Source: Limivicinus sp963617275 (GTDB lineage Bacteria; Bacillota; Clostridia; Oscillospirales; Oscillospiraceae). Taken from it: a stretch of DNA of 42,912 nt. The position numbers were made by a program, and so were the translations under genes. Positions 25,504-33,788 of this stretch are shown piece after piece (the first letter of the stretch is position 1; each line of letters opens with the position of its first letter). The notes under the pieces are model-generated. The model was not told the origin of the DNA. It made no database searches and saw only the letters and a list, made by a program, of their open reading frames with translations. The stretch covers positions 1 to 42,912 of the forward strand of contig CAVENX010000039.1 of NCBI GenBank assembly GCA_963617275.1. The letters are read 5' to 3'.

Positions 25504-26277
25504 ATGCTTGATATTCTGAAGAACATTGTTTCTGAAACCTTGGAGATATACTCCCTCGCCACTCTCGGCGGTGTACTGTTCATACCGTTTTTTATCTGCG
25601 TAATATACCTTATTCTGGACAGGAGCGCGGAACACGACCGGGCAAGAGTATATCTTGTCTATCCCGCTCTCGTCATAATGCTCATCATCTTCAATCCCGT
25701 TATCATTCACCTTCTTTATAAATATATCGGGGTCGAAGAGCGTATCGTCAGGCTCTATTGGCCGCTGCCCATGGACGCGGTCATAGTATATTGCTTTGTG
25801 CGCATCATGACATCGCTTGACAAGCGCTGGAAAAAGCTCTTTCTCTCCGCTGCTGCCGTGTTCCTGCTGCTGCTCGGCACAGGGTTCACCCATTCCGGAC
25901 AGTCCTACGGCGCTGCGGAAAATGCGCAGAAAATGCCCGTCGGCACAAAGGAAGTCTGCACCGTTATTTACGAAAGCAATATGCACGAGCCGTGCGACGT
26001 GATAATGCAGCCGGAGCTGTTTTTCTGGGTAAGGCAGTACCGCTCAAGCATAAGAGTGCCGTACATCCGCGAAATAAAAAATTGGTACAATGACGACGGT
26101 GCTCTCGATCTTGATATCGTAGGCGAAACCGGCGCGGAAAACGGCTGTAAATTTGTGGTGCTCAACACCGGCGAGGCGTTCTCCGGAGAGCTTGAAAAAT
26201 ACGGTTATTCCGTGTTTGAAACCGTTCCGGCGGGAGACGATGCGTACATTATTTATATCCTCGATCGGTTAAAATAG
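25504..26277 (+). CDS. Membrane protein, possible C-terminal half of the preceding gene
   Basis: A 257-residue protein with about four TM segments (roughly 20-40, 50-75, 85-105, 108-125) and a 130-residue extracytoplasmic C-terminal domain (from about FTHSGQSYGAAENAQKMPVGTKEV) that looks alpha/beta. I do not recognise a family for it alone. It starts at ATG 25504 with a strong GGGAGGTGGGG site and lies in the same reading frame as the upstream gene, separated by a single TAA. Either a natural split pair that works as a complex or a nonsense-disrupted gene fits. Confidence 0.65.
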   Translation: MLDILKNIVSETLEIYSLATLGGVLFIPFFICVIYLILDRSAEHDRARVYLVYPALVIMLIIFNPVIIHLLYKYIGVEERIVRLYWPLPMDAVIVYCFVRIMTSLDKRWKKLFLSAAAVFLLLLGTGFTHSGQSYGAAENAQKMPVGTKEVCTVIYESNMHEPCDVIMQPELFFWVRQYRSSIRVPYIREIKNWYNDDGALDLDIVGETGAENGCKFVVLNTGEAFSGELEKYGYSVFETVPAGDDAYIIYILDRLK

Positions 26278-26289
26278 CGCCGCCGCAAT

Positions 26290-26318
26290 TGAAGTTTGAA
26301 AAAATATGTGATAACATA
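26290..26318 (+). promoter_or_regulatory. Promoter of the trmB-xth-dusB operon
   Basis: TTGAAG (26290-26295), a 17-bp spacer and TAACAT (26313-26318), with the trmB start 23 bp downstream. Confidence 0.5.
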
Positions 26319-26341
26319 GGACAGCAAGGAGCAACATATCC

Positions 26342-27091
26342 ATGAGGATGAGGAAAAGACACAACCTGTCGCCGCGCATGGAAAAATGCGCATCTCTCAT
26401 GATCTGCGACGGGCAGAGTATGCGCGGCAGATGGCGCGAAAGCTTTCCCGGATACAACAAGATTTTCGTTGAGCTTGGGTGCGGCAAGGGGCGTTTTACG
26501 GCAGACACCGCCGAAACGATGCCCGACACACTGTTTATCGCGGTGGAGCTTGTCGCCGACGCGATGATAGTCGCCATGGAGCGTGTCATGGAGCGCGGGC
26601 TTGAAAACGTCCGCTTTATCAACGGAGACGCAAAGAAGCTTGCGGAAATTTTTGACAAGGGTGAGATCGACAGGATTTATATAAACTTCTGCGATCCGTG
26701 GCCGAAAGGCCGTGACGCCAAATTCAGGCTGACCGCGCCGGCTTTTCTGCGCATCTATTCCGATGTGCTTCCCGTCGGCGGCCAGATACACTTCAAGACA
26801 GACAACACTCCGCTTTTCGATTGGTCGATCGGGCGTTTCTCCGAAGAGGGCTGGGCGCTCAGCGAGGTCACACACGACCTGCACGGGCACGGTCAATGCG
26901 GCGTTATGACCGATTATGAAGCGAAATTTACCGCGGATGGCATGAAGATAAACCGGCTTGCCGCGGAAAAAACAGCGCTGACGCTTACGACCGCCGCGGG
27001 CGATCCGCCGAGACTGCGCAACAGCTCCCTCACCGATGCAAGAGGCTACGATAAGAGCGCGGCGGCAGGCGTTCCGGCTGAGGAGGAGTAA
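26342..27091 (+). CDS. trmB: tRNA (guanine-46-N7)-methyltransferase
   Basis: A 249-residue SAM-dependent methyltransferase that modifies G46 in the tRNA variable loop. The SAM site is FVELGCGKGRFT, and the family signature is YINFCDPWPKGRDAKFRLT, with GGQIHFKTDN and the C-terminal VMTDYEAKF block. The start at ATG 26342 follows AAGGAG at ten bases; an ATG two codons on is an alternative. The C-terminal about 35 residues beyond the catalytic domain (after MKINRLAAEK) are low in family conservation. It is first in an apparent trmB-xth-dusB operon. Confidence 0.93.
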   Translation: MRMRKRHNLSPRMEKCASLMICDGQSMRGRWRESFPGYNKIFVELGCGKGRFTADTAETMPDTLFIAVELVADAMIVAMERVMERGLENVRFINGDAKKLAEIFDKGEIDRIYINFCDPWPKGRDAKFRLTAPAFLRIYSDVLPVGGQIHFKTDNTPLFDWSIGRFSEEGWALSEVTHDLHGHGQCGVMTDYEAKFTADGMKINRLAAEKTALTLTTAAGDPPRLRNSSLTDARGYDKSAAAGVPAEEE

Positions 27092-27093
27092 AA

Positions 27094-27849
27094 ATGCGCT
27101 TTATTTCATGGAACGTAAACGGCCTTCGCGCCGTCATGAAAAAGGGCTTTGAGGACAGCTTCTACGCCCTGAACGCAGACTTTTTCTGTTTGCAGGAAAC
27201 AAAGCTCCAGCAGGGGCAGATCGATCTTGACCTGCCCGGCTATGAAAGCTTCTGGTGCTACGCCGAGAGGAAGGGTTACTCCGGCACGGCCGTGTTTACA
27301 AAGCATCCCCCTCTGAGCGTGAGCTATAATCTCGGCATTGCCGAGCATGACACCGAGGGCAGGGTAATTACGCTTGAGTACGAAAATTTTTATCTTGTCT
27401 GCGTATACACGCCGAACGCGCAGGACGAGCTGAAGCGCATTGATTACCGTATGCGCTGGGAGGACGATTTCCGCGAATATCTTATGAAGCTTGACAGGAA
27501 AAAGCCCGTCATAATGTGCGGCGATCTCAACGTCGCGCATGAGGAGATCGACCTCAAAAACCCGAAGACCAACATCGGCAATCCCGGCTTTTCCTATGAG
27601 GAGCGCGGCAAGTTCACCGAGCTTCTGGACGCCGGATTTACCGATTCGTTCAGATACCTCTACCCGGATAAAACGGACGCCTACTCATGGTGGAGCTACC
27701 GTGCCGGCGCAAGGGGTAGAAACGTCGGCTGGCGTATCGACTATTTTGTAGTATCGGACAGATTGAGGGAAAATATCAGGGACGCGTACATTTTCCCCGA
27801 GGTAATGGGCTCCGATCACTGTCCGGTAGGAATTGATATTGAATGGTAA
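27094..27849 (+). CDS. xth: Exodeoxyribonuclease III (AP endonuclease)
   Basis: A 251-residue exonuclease III/APE1-type enzyme of base excision repair that cleaves at abasic sites. Active-site motifs are SWNVNGLRAV at the N-terminus, LQETKLQ with the metal-binding Glu, VYTPNAQ, GDLNVAHEEIDL, WWSYRAGARGRNVGWRIDYF and the terminal GSDHCPV with the catalytic His. It is full length. It starts 2 bp after the trmB stop region with GAGGAG and overlaps dusB by 7 bp. Confidence 0.96.
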   Translation: MRFISWNVNGLRAVMKKGFEDSFYALNADFFCLQETKLQQGQIDLDLPGYESFWCYAERKGYSGTAVFTKHPPLSVSYNLGIAEHDTEGRVITLEYENFYLVCVYTPNAQDELKRIDYRMRWEDDFREYLMKLDRKKPVIMCGDLNVAHEEIDLKNPKTNIGNPGFSYEERGKFTELLDAGFTDSFRYLYPDKTDAYSWWSYRAGARGRNVGWRIDYFVVSDRLRENIRDAYIFPEVMGSDHCPVGIDIEW

Positions 27850-28814
27850 AAATAGGAAATGTTGAGCTTGGCGGAAAAGTGACGCTTGCCCCAATGGCGG
27901 GTGTGACGGATTTCGCGTTCCGCTCCGTCTGCCGGAGACTCGGCGCGGCGCTGACGACGACCGAAATGGTCAGCGCACGGGCGCTGACCTATAGGGACGA
28001 AAAAACAAAAACGCTTCTTTACATACCCGAGGACGAGCACCCGTCGGCGGTGCAGATATTCGGGCATGAGCCCGAGGTCATGGCGGAGGCGGCGCAGATG
28101 GCACTGGAGCAGTCCGGCGCCGACATACTGGATATAAACATGGGCTGTCCCGTCGGCAAGGTCGTAAAGGGCGGCGACGGTTCCGCGCTTATGAAAACGC
28201 CCGAGCTTGCGGGGCGAATAATCGAAAGCATCGTAAAAGCCGTCGATAAGCCGGTCACGGTGAAGTTCCGCAAGGGCTGGGACGGCGGCAACGTCAACGC
28301 GGTCGAATTTGCGCGCATCTGTGAGCAGGCGGGCGCCGCTGCGATAGCCGTCCACGGCCGCACAAGGGTGCAGATGTACGCCGGGCGTGCGGATTGGGAC
28401 ATAATAAAAGCAGTCAAGCAGGCTGTGCGGATACCGGTCACGGCGAACGGGGATATTTTTTCCCCCGAGGACGCGGCGCATATTCTCAGATATACAGGCT
28501 GCGACATGGCGATGATAGGGCGCGGCTGCTTCGGAAACCCGTGGCTTTTTGAGCAGTCGAACGCTGCGGTCGATGCGCGGCCGGTACCGCCGCTTCCGCC
28601 GCTCGCCGAAAGGGTGGATACCGCCGTCGCCCAGATCGAGGCGCTTGCCGAAAGGAACGGCGAAAGGCTTGCCTGCGTAGAGGCGCGGCATCAGCTGCCG
28701 TGGTACCTTCACGGCGTGGCGTACAGCAGCTGTTACAGGCAGCAGCTCGTGCGTGTGGACACACTGGACGATATAAGAAAAATCGCAGCCGATATCAAAA
28801 GAGATTTGAAATAA
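27843..28814 (+). CDS. dusB: tRNA-dihydrouridine synthase
   Basis: A 323-residue FMN-dependent TIM-barrel enzyme that reduces uridines in the tRNA D-loop. Key blocks are LAPMAGVTDFAFR, DINMGCPVGKVVKGGDGSALM with the catalytic Cys, VKFRKGWDG, AIAVHGRTRVQMYAGRADW, TANGDIFSPEDA and MIGRGCFGNPWLF. This set is typical of the DusB-type enzymes of Firmicutes. It overlaps xth by 7 bp, in another frame, indicating coupling. Twenty-four bases separate it from the sigma-factor gene, with no terminator visible, so the sigma gene may be partly co-transcribed. Confidence 0.94.
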   Translation: MVKIGNVELGGKVTLAPMAGVTDFAFRSVCRRLGAALTTTEMVSARALTYRDEKTKTLLYIPEDEHPSAVQIFGHEPEVMAEAAQMALEQSGADILDINMGCPVGKVVKGGDGSALMKTPELAGRIIESIVKAVDKPVTVKFRKGWDGGNVNAVEFARICEQAGAAAIAVHGRTRVQMYAGRADWDIIKAVKQAVRIPVTANGDIFSPEDAAHILRYTGCDMAMIGRGCFGNPWLFEQSNAAVDARPVPPLPPLAERVDTAVAQIEALAERNGERLACVEARHQLPWYLHGVAYSSCYRQQLVRVDTLDDIRKIAADIKRDLK

Positions 28815-28838
28815 ATTACAATATTTCCGGAGGGGGGA

Positions 28839-29465
28839 ATGAAAATGACCCGGGAACAGGAAGGTGCAGTCATAAACGCCGTTCTGAACGGCAACGTGAA
28901 TGCATATGAGGCTCTCGTAAGGGAATACGAAAAAAATGTGTATAACCTTGCTCTGCGCATGACGGGCAACAGTGAAGACGCGTATGATATGTCTCAGGAG
29001 GCTTTTATCAAGGCATACAATTCGCTCTCTTCTTTCAGGGGCGACAGCAAGTTTTCCGTATGGCTTTACCGCATCGTCTCCAACGTCTGTCTTGATTTTA
29101 TCAGGAGCCGCACCAGAAAGCCAAGCGTCTCTCTGTCAACCGAAAACGACGACGGGGAAGACGTTGAGATCGACATTGCCGACGAAGGGCAGACGCCCGA
29201 AAACCTCATGGACCGTAAGCTTACAAGGGACGCCGTGCAGCGCGGGCTCAAGTCCCTGCCGCCCGATCACCGGCAGATACTGCTGCTGCGTGAGATCCAG
29301 GGGCTAAGCTACGAAGAAATATCCGACGCACTCGGACTTGAGGTTGGTACTGTGAAGTCAAGAATTTTCAGAGCGCGAAAAAAACTGTGCGCTTTTTTAA
29401 TTGAGGACGGGAACATTCCCGATTACATCTCGTCAAGCAAAACGAGAGGAGGTGATCTGTCATGA
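28839..29465 (+). CDS. ECF-family RNA polymerase sigma factor
   Basis: A 208-residue group IV sigma factor of the SigW/RpoE kind. Region 2 runs from AYEALVREYEKNVYNLALRM to FRGDSKFSVWLYRIVSNVCLDFIRSR, and region 4 contains LPPDHRQILLLREIQGLSYEEI, then GLEVGTVKSRIFRARKKL. An acidic linker (about 95-115, ENDDGEDVEIDIADE) joins them. The start at ATG 28839 follows GGAGGGG; an ATG two codons on is possible. The stop overlaps the anti-sigma gene (ATGA), the usual coupling of ECF sigma factors with their membrane-bound inhibitors. No clear promoter of its own was found. Confidence 0.93.
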   Translation: MKMTREQEGAVINAVLNGNVNAYEALVREYEKNVYNLALRMTGNSEDAYDMSQEAFIKAYNSLSSFRGDSKFSVWLYRIVSNVCLDFIRSRTRKPSVSLSTENDDGEDVEIDIADEGQTPENLMDRKLTRDAVQRGLKSLPPDHRQILLLREIQGLSYEEISDALGLEVGTVKSRIFRARKKLCAFLIEDGNIPDYISSSKTRGGDLS

Positions 29466-31156
29466 GCGAATGTAAATATTATCAGGAGCTTATCAGCCGT
29501 ATGCTTGATAAGGATCTGACCAAGCGCGAACGAGCCGCCGTGATGGAACACCTTGACAGCTGCAGCGAATGTGCCGCAATGTATGAAGCCTTTTCCATGC
29601 TGTCAAATACTGTTTCCGATAATCTGGTAGAACCGCCCGAAGAACTTGCCGAGGATATCATGGCAAACATCCGCCGTTCCGAAGTTATACGCAAAAACCG
29701 CAGGGTTTCGCGCCAGATGAAAACCATTATCGCTTCTGCCGCCTGCGTTGCAGTTCTTGTGGCAGTTGTCGGAGGCTTTTCGATCATCAAAAATCTCCGC
29801 AGTCAGAACGTCGTATATGAGTCCGCTCTTTCCGAGGGCAATATCAATATTGACCCCGCTTCCGGCTCCTCCGCCGCCGACGATATGACCCAATCCGCAG
29901 TTGCCGGAACAAACGGCAGTGATTCCGCACAGGGTGCGGCCGTAAATCCCACTATGCCGCCTATCCAGTTCGGTGAGAACGTCAAGAGCCCGTCCGCGAC
30001 CACACAGGTCGTTCAGCAGGTTGATCCCACTTTCCCGCCTACGCCGGTTCCCACGCCTGCACCTTCGCAGAGTATATGGAGCGGTCTGTGGCAGGGCATC
30101 CAGCAGGGTATTCAGCTTTTGCAGCCCTCTGCAACTCCTGCGCCGACTCCCGTACCGACTCCGAACAACAATATTGTTGTCATCCCGACCACGCCTGCAC
30201 CGACGCCGGCGTCAAACGGTCTGACCCTCATCCCTCAGGTGACACCGGAGCCTACGCCGGAACCTACTCCGGAACCCACGGCTGAGCCTACTCCGGTATA
30301 TACACCGGAACCCACTCCCGAGCCTACGCCGGAACCTACTCCCGAACCTACACCGGAACCTACTCCCGAACCTACACCGGAACCTACTCCCGAACCTACA
30401 CCGGAACCTACTCCCGAACCTACACCGGAACCTACTCCCGAACCTACACCGGAACCTACTCCCGAACCTACACCGGAACCTACTCCCGAGCCTACACCGG
30501 AACCTACTCCCGAACCTACACCGGAACCCACTCCCGAGCCTACACCGGAACCTACTCCCGAGCCTACGCCGGAACCCACTCCCGAGCCTACTCCCGAGCC
30601 TACGCCGGAACCCACTCCCGAGCCTATTGTGGGCGCTGAGGTTCCATCGGATGACATCTGGGGACAAATCGAATTTCCCGAGGAGCTTGACCCTGAATTC
30701 GGAGTTGCCCCTGAGAGCAAGGAGCCTGTCCGCATTGACCTTACGTCTATGAACACCGACGCGTTCATCCCCCTGCTGCTGGGCTTTGATCCCAACGCGG
30801 CGTCAACCCCCGCAGATCAGGGCGACGGCACGGAAAATGTTGTGATCGACGGAGACGGCCAGACAGGCGAAGCAGGCGGCGCTGAAGAGCCTGCGCTGGC
30901 AGCATGGTACGATGTTCTTCCCGCCGACGCTGAAGCCGACGAGACAGATCTGATCGCCTACAAGAGCGGCGACGTCATCCGCGAGCTTGAGGTCAGGATC
31001 TACGGCAGCGACGTATATCTTATTTACGACAACGCCGGAAACATTACCTGCACACTTGCCGGGTACAACGCTGACGCATACCGTTATGCTCTCGACGAGT
31101 TTATCAGAACCAATTCCGAAAGCGCTCTCCCGCAGGATTATAACGAAATATACTGA
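29462..31156 (+). CDS. Zinc-binding anti-sigma factor with Thr-Pro-Glu-Pro stalk
   Basis: A 564-residue single-pass protein. The cytoplasmic N-terminus is a ZAS domain with Cys4, His30, Cys34 and Cys37 (HLDSCSEC), which should hold the co-encoded ECF sigma factor. A TM helix lies at about 87-109. The outer part begins with a Ser/Gly/Ala-rich linker and Pro-rich segments. It continues with about thirty TPEP units (about 260-388), likely a stiff, extended wall-spanning stalk. The C-terminal about 170 residues include an unrecognised folded domain (about 480-564, AAWYDVLPADAEADE...). The start ATG 29462 overlaps the sigma gene stop. Signal release by regulated proteolysis is known in this family but not shown here. 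Confidence 0.85.
   Translation: MSECKYYQELISRMLDKDLTKRERAAVMEHLDSCSECAAMYEAFSMLSNTVSDNLVEPPEELAEDIMANIRRSEVIRKNRRVSRQMKTIIASAACVAVLVAVVGGFSIIKNLRSQNVVYESALSEGNINIDPASGSSAADDMTQSAVAGTNGSDSAQGAAVNPTMPPIQFGENVKSPSATTQVVQQVDPTFPPTPVPTPAPSQSIWSGLWQGIQQGIQLLQPSATPAPTPVPTPNNNIVVIPTTPAPTPASNGLTLIPQVTPEPTPEPTPEPTAEPTPVYTPEPTPEPTPEPTPEPTPEPTPEPTPEPTPEPTPEPTPEPTPEPTPEPTPEPTPEPTPEPTPEPTPEPTPEPTPEPTPEPTPEPTPEPTPEPTPEPTPEPTPEPTPEPIVGAEVPSDDIWGQIEFPEELDPEFGVAPESKEPVRIDLTSMNTDAFIPLLLGFDPNAASTPADQGDGTENVVIDGDGQTGEAGGAEEPALAAWYDVLPADAEADETDLIAYKSGDVIRELEVRIYGSDVYLIYDNAGNITCTLAGYNADAYRYALDEFIRTNSESALPQDYNEIY
30238..30627 (+). repeat. Proline-rich tandem repeat encoding TPEP
   Basis: A tandem array of 12-bp half units, in its core organised as 24-bp units (CCTACTCCCGAA plus CCTACACCGGAA). 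The core from about 30331 to 30488 is essentially identical from copy to copy, whereas the flanks show third-position variants. This indicates recent unit duplication in the middle of the array. Confidence 0.9.
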
Positions 31157-31189
31157 TGCCGCAAAATAAAATGTTCTAAAACAAAACAT

Positions 31190-31235
31190 AGCCCCGGAAA
31201 GCTTTGGAGCACGCTGAAGCTTTCCGGGGCTTTTG
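31190..31235. terminator. Terminator between anti-sigma gene and araD
   Basis: A 14-bp perfect inverted repeat, GCCCCGGAAAGCTT (31191-31204) against AAGCTTTCCGGGGC (31217-31230), followed by TTTTGC, between convergent genes. Confidence 0.85.
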
Positions 31236-31257
31236 CTATATTTTTTCGGGGCGGGCT

Positions 31258-31953
31258 TTACTTCTGCCCGTAATAGGCGTTTGCGCCGTGTTTTCTGAAA
31301 TAGTGCTTGTCCATGATATAACGCGGCGCGGGCTGCACGTTGGGGTCAAATGTCTTTGCAATAAATGCCATGTGCGCAGCCTCATCCAGAACAAGTGCGT
31401 TTTCGACCGCCTTTTCCGCGCTTGCGCCCCATGTAAACGGGCCGTGCTTGCACACAAGCACGCCGGGAGTTGCAGCCGGGTCTATCCCGCGGGTATTGAA
31501 CGTCTCGACAATGACTTTGCCGGTGTTCAGCTCATAGGCTTCCGAAACCTCCGCTTCGGTGAGATGGCGCGTGCAGGGCACTTCGCCGTAAAAATTGTCG
31601 GCATGGGTAGTGTTGTAGCACGGAAGCGCCTGCTCCGCCTGCGCCAGAGCCACAGCATAGCGCGAATGGGTATGCACAACGCCCTTTACCGCGTCGAAAT
31701 TGCGGTAAAGCTCAAGATGCGTCGGCAGATCGGAGGAGGGTCTGAGTTTGCCCTCAACCACATTGCCGTCCATATCTACCACAACCATGTCTTCCGCACG
31801 CATCGCGGCATAGCTTACACCGCTTGGCTTTATAACAACATACTTTCTGTCATCCGATATCTCGGAGGCGTTGCCCCATGTGAGCACCACAAGCCCGTAC
31901 TCAACCAGCTTGAGATTTGCATCCAGCACTCTTTTTTTAAGTTCTTCTAACAC
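31258..31953 (-). CDS. araD: L-ribulose-5-phosphate 4-epimerase
   Basis: A 231-residue class II aldolase/adducin-family enzyme that interconverts L-ribulose-5-phosphate and D-xylulose-5-phosphate. Motifs are WGNASEISDD, IKPSGV, the zinc ligands in VVHTHSRYA, and KHGPFTWG with the third zinc His; YNTTHADNFYGEVPCTR is typical of true AraD rather than fuculose-phosphate aldolases. The start is GTG 31953, with AGGAG upstream. It is last in the minus-strand carbohydrate series but separated from the aspartokinase by 113 bp with an inverted repeat. Its product can enter the pentose phosphate pathway handled by the transketolase encoded nearby. Confidence 0.92.
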   Translation of the reverse strand: MLEELKKRVLDANLKLVEYGLVVLTWGNASEISDDRKYVVIKPSGVSYAAMRAEDMVVVDMDGNVVEGKLRPSSDLPTHLELYRNFDAVKGVVHTHSRYAVALAQAEQALPCYNTTHADNFYGEVPCTRHLTEAEVSEAYELNTGKVIVETFNTRGIDPAATPGVLVCKHGPFTWGASAEKAVENALVLDEAAHMAFIAKTFDPNVQPAPRYIMDKHYFRKHGANAYYGQK

Positions 31954-32026
31954 CGTTTATCTCCTGTTCAAAAATATTTTTGTACAAGGCACATGATACT
32001 ACAAACCGGCTGATGATTCAAGCGGC

Positions 32027-32062
32027 GTTATCCGGCAATACGCATGAATATTGCCGGATAAC
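32027..32062 (-). terminator. Strong inverted repeat after the aspartokinase gene
   Basis: A perfect 14-bp inverted repeat, GTTATCCGGCAATA (32027-32040) against TATTGCCGGATAAC (32049-32062), begins 4 bp past the aspartokinase stop. There is no T-run, so it may act as a weak or factor-assisted terminator, or as an RNA-stability element. Confidence 0.45.
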
Positions 32063-32066
32063 CGCA

Positions 32067-33026
32067 TCAGAAATACATGTCGTGGAGAAGCTGCGCGGCA
32101 ATGGCAAGCTGGCTTTTATCTGTCACAAGATACAGGCAGTTATTGCGGACTCCTCCGCCGGAAACACGCACCCCGCTGTCCGCAAGCTCCAGAACGGTCT
32201 GCGGCAGCAGCTCCGCGCAGCAGCTTTTGCCGACAAGCGACACCTCGCCGGTAAGCTCATTTTTCGTAACGCCTGCCAAAGCAGGTCTTTCGTTGTCCGA
32301 AAGCGCCGTTACGATTGAGCCGCCGCCCCTTCTGCCTGCTGGAAGCAGGTGGATGTTCACACCGTTTATCATTGCAAGCGTTACACTCTTATGATGCAGC
32401 ACCTGCGAACCCTCCATGGAGAGAGTGAGCATATCGCGGTAGTCTATCACGGCTATCCGCTTTGCGTCCTTTATAAGTCTCGGGTCGGCGGTATAAATAC
32501 CGTCAACATCTGTATATATCTCGCATCGGTCGGCCTTGAGCGCGGCGGCAAGCAGCACCGCCGTCGTGTCTGAACCGCCCCTGCCGAGCGATGTGATGTT
32601 GCCGGTTATGTCCACGCCCTGAAAGCCCGTGATCACCGGAACCACGCCGCTTTCCAGCGCCTCTTCTATCCTGTTCGGAAAAGTGACCTCGGGGGATGCG
32701 TCTCCGAAAACACTGTCGGTAAATATCCCGCTCTGCCAGCCGGTCAGCGATATCGCCCTTGTACCCAAGCTGTCCAGCATAATGGCCATGAGCGCCGCCG
32801 ACTGCTGTTCGCCCGAGGTGAGCAGAGCGTCGCTCTCGCGCTTTGGCGGGTCGGGGTTTATTTCGTATGCAAGCTCCGCAAGATCGTCCGTGGTATCTCC
32901 CATTGCCGAGACGACCATAACGACCTTTTGTCCGTTCTGTACAGCCTCAATACACCTGTACGCGGCGCGGCGGAGCTTATCTATATCAGCAAGCGAGCTT
33001 CCGCCGAATTTTTGAATTGTAAGCAT
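32067..33026 (-). CDS. Short aspartokinase-like protein
   Basis: A 319-residue amino-acid kinase-fold protein. The catalytic part is that of aspartokinase: QKFGGSSLAD at the N-terminus, TSGEQQSAALMA, GRGGSDTTAVLLAAAL and IYTDVDGIYTADPR. Usual enzymes are about 400 residues with two ACT repeats; here only about 80 residues follow the kinase domain, room for roughly one ACT-like repeat (AGVTKNELTGEVSLVGK...). Feedback control by lysine or threonine may be absent or altered. The start at ATG 33026 follows GGAGG. It lies between the SIS isomerase and araD genes rather than with lysine or threonine genes, so its metabolic role here is uncertain. Confidence 0.82.
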   Translation of the reverse strand: MLTIQKFGGSSLADIDKLRRAAYRCIEAVQNGQKVVMVVSAMGDTTDDLAELAYEINPDPPKRESDALLTSGEQQSAALMAIMLDSLGTRAISLTGWQSGIFTDSVFGDASPEVTFPNRIEEALESGVVPVITGFQGVDITGNITSLGRGGSDTTAVLLAAALKADRCEIYTDVDGIYTADPRLIKDAKRIAVIDYRDMLTLSMEGSQVLHHKSVTLAMINGVNIHLLPAGRRGGGSIVTALSDNERPALAGVTKNELTGEVSLVGKSCCAELLPQTVLELADSGVRVSGGGVRNNCLYLVTDKSQLAIAAQLLHDMYF

Positions 33027-33157
33027 CTGATTTCCTCCCGCTTCATTATACTCACCGGCGTGCCGCGCCGTTACGGAAGCAGGCTGTACATAAAAATCAG
33101 ACTTTTTGAAAGCTCGCCGCACCGCGCTCTATGCCAAGCGCTTGTCCGTAAAGCCCC

Positions 33158-33721
33158 TCACTCAAGATTTGAATGTCTTATAAACGCCGAGTCCTTTTTC
33201 AGTCCGTAGCTTTCTACAAGGAAGGCAATTATTGCGTCAAGAAAGATAAAAAGACTCTGCTCAAAGCGGCCGCCGCCCGGCTGGATCGACTCCCCCAAGC
33301 CGCCGTGCGCAGTGGTTCTGCCCGGAATTTTTATCACCATGTCCGCAAGCTGCCCCAAAGGGGATGCAGGGTCTATCGTCAGCACAGCCGTGACCGCCCC
33401 CGCTTTTACGGCAAGCTGCGCCATGGCATTCACCGTTGATAAGTGTCCTGCGCCGTCTGCGGCGATAAACAGATCTCCGCACTCTGCCGCAGGAGTGTTC
33501 GTATCGGGAACAAAATATGTCTCGAACCCAAGGTGCATAAGCCTCATGCAGAATGCCCGCATTACATAGCCGCAGCGCCCTGCGCCGTAAACAAATATTC
33601 TTTTCCCATCCCGTTTCTCCTTAAGAAGAGCGAAAAATCTCTCTGCCTCTTCTTCGTCAACGTGCGCCAGGGTCTCTTTAAGCTCGTCGCATATTTCCAT
33701 TGCAAAATCTGTTATTTTCAT
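33158..33721 (-). CDS. SIS-domain 6-phospho-3-hexuloisomerase-like protein
   Basis: A 187-residue sugar isomerase (SIS) domain protein closest in pattern to HxlB/PHI: FVYGAGRCGYVMRAFCMRLMHLGF, then an outer loop AADGAGHLSTVNA where classical HxlB has a GSGET-type motif, then PASPLGQLADMVIKIPGRT. PHI converts hexulose-6-phosphate to fructose-6-phosphate, but no HPS partner (HxlA) is in the window, so it may isomerise another phosphosugar. The start is ATG 33721 with GGTGGA close by. It begins only about 12 bp after the terminator behind dctM, so its expression may depend on read-through. Confidence 0.78.
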   Translation of the reverse strand: MKITDFAMEICDELKETLAHVDEEEAERFFALLKEKRDGKRIFVYGAGRCGYVMRAFCMRLMHLGFETYFVPDTNTPAAECGDLFIAADGAGHLSTVNAMAQLAVKAGAVTAVLTIDPASPLGQLADMVIKIPGRTTAHGGLGESIQPGGGRFEQSLFIFLDAIIAFLVESYGLKKDSAFIRHSNLE

Positions 33722-33732
33722 GTTCCACCGTC

Positions 33733-33777
33733 AAAAAAAGAAGTATTCCGTTTGTCATTCACAGAATACTTCTTTTT
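33733..33777 (-). terminator. Terminator after dctM
   Basis: Inverted repeat AAAAAGAAGTATTC (33735-33748) against GAATACTTCTTTTT (33764-33777), with seven T residues after the stem on the minus strand, placed immediately before the ribosome binding site of the SIS gene. Confidence 0.8.
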
Positions 33778-33788
33778 ATCGCCGTATG

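Noticed and set aside
30331..30488. CRISPR-like regular repeats
   Set aside because: The repeats are contiguous 24-bp coding units without unique spacers and keep the reading frame of the anti-sigma gene.
30235..30795. Long minus-strand frame of VGSG repeats
   Set aside because: It is a pure shadow of the TPEP repeat array on the opposite strand, with no ribosome binding site or non-repeat domain.
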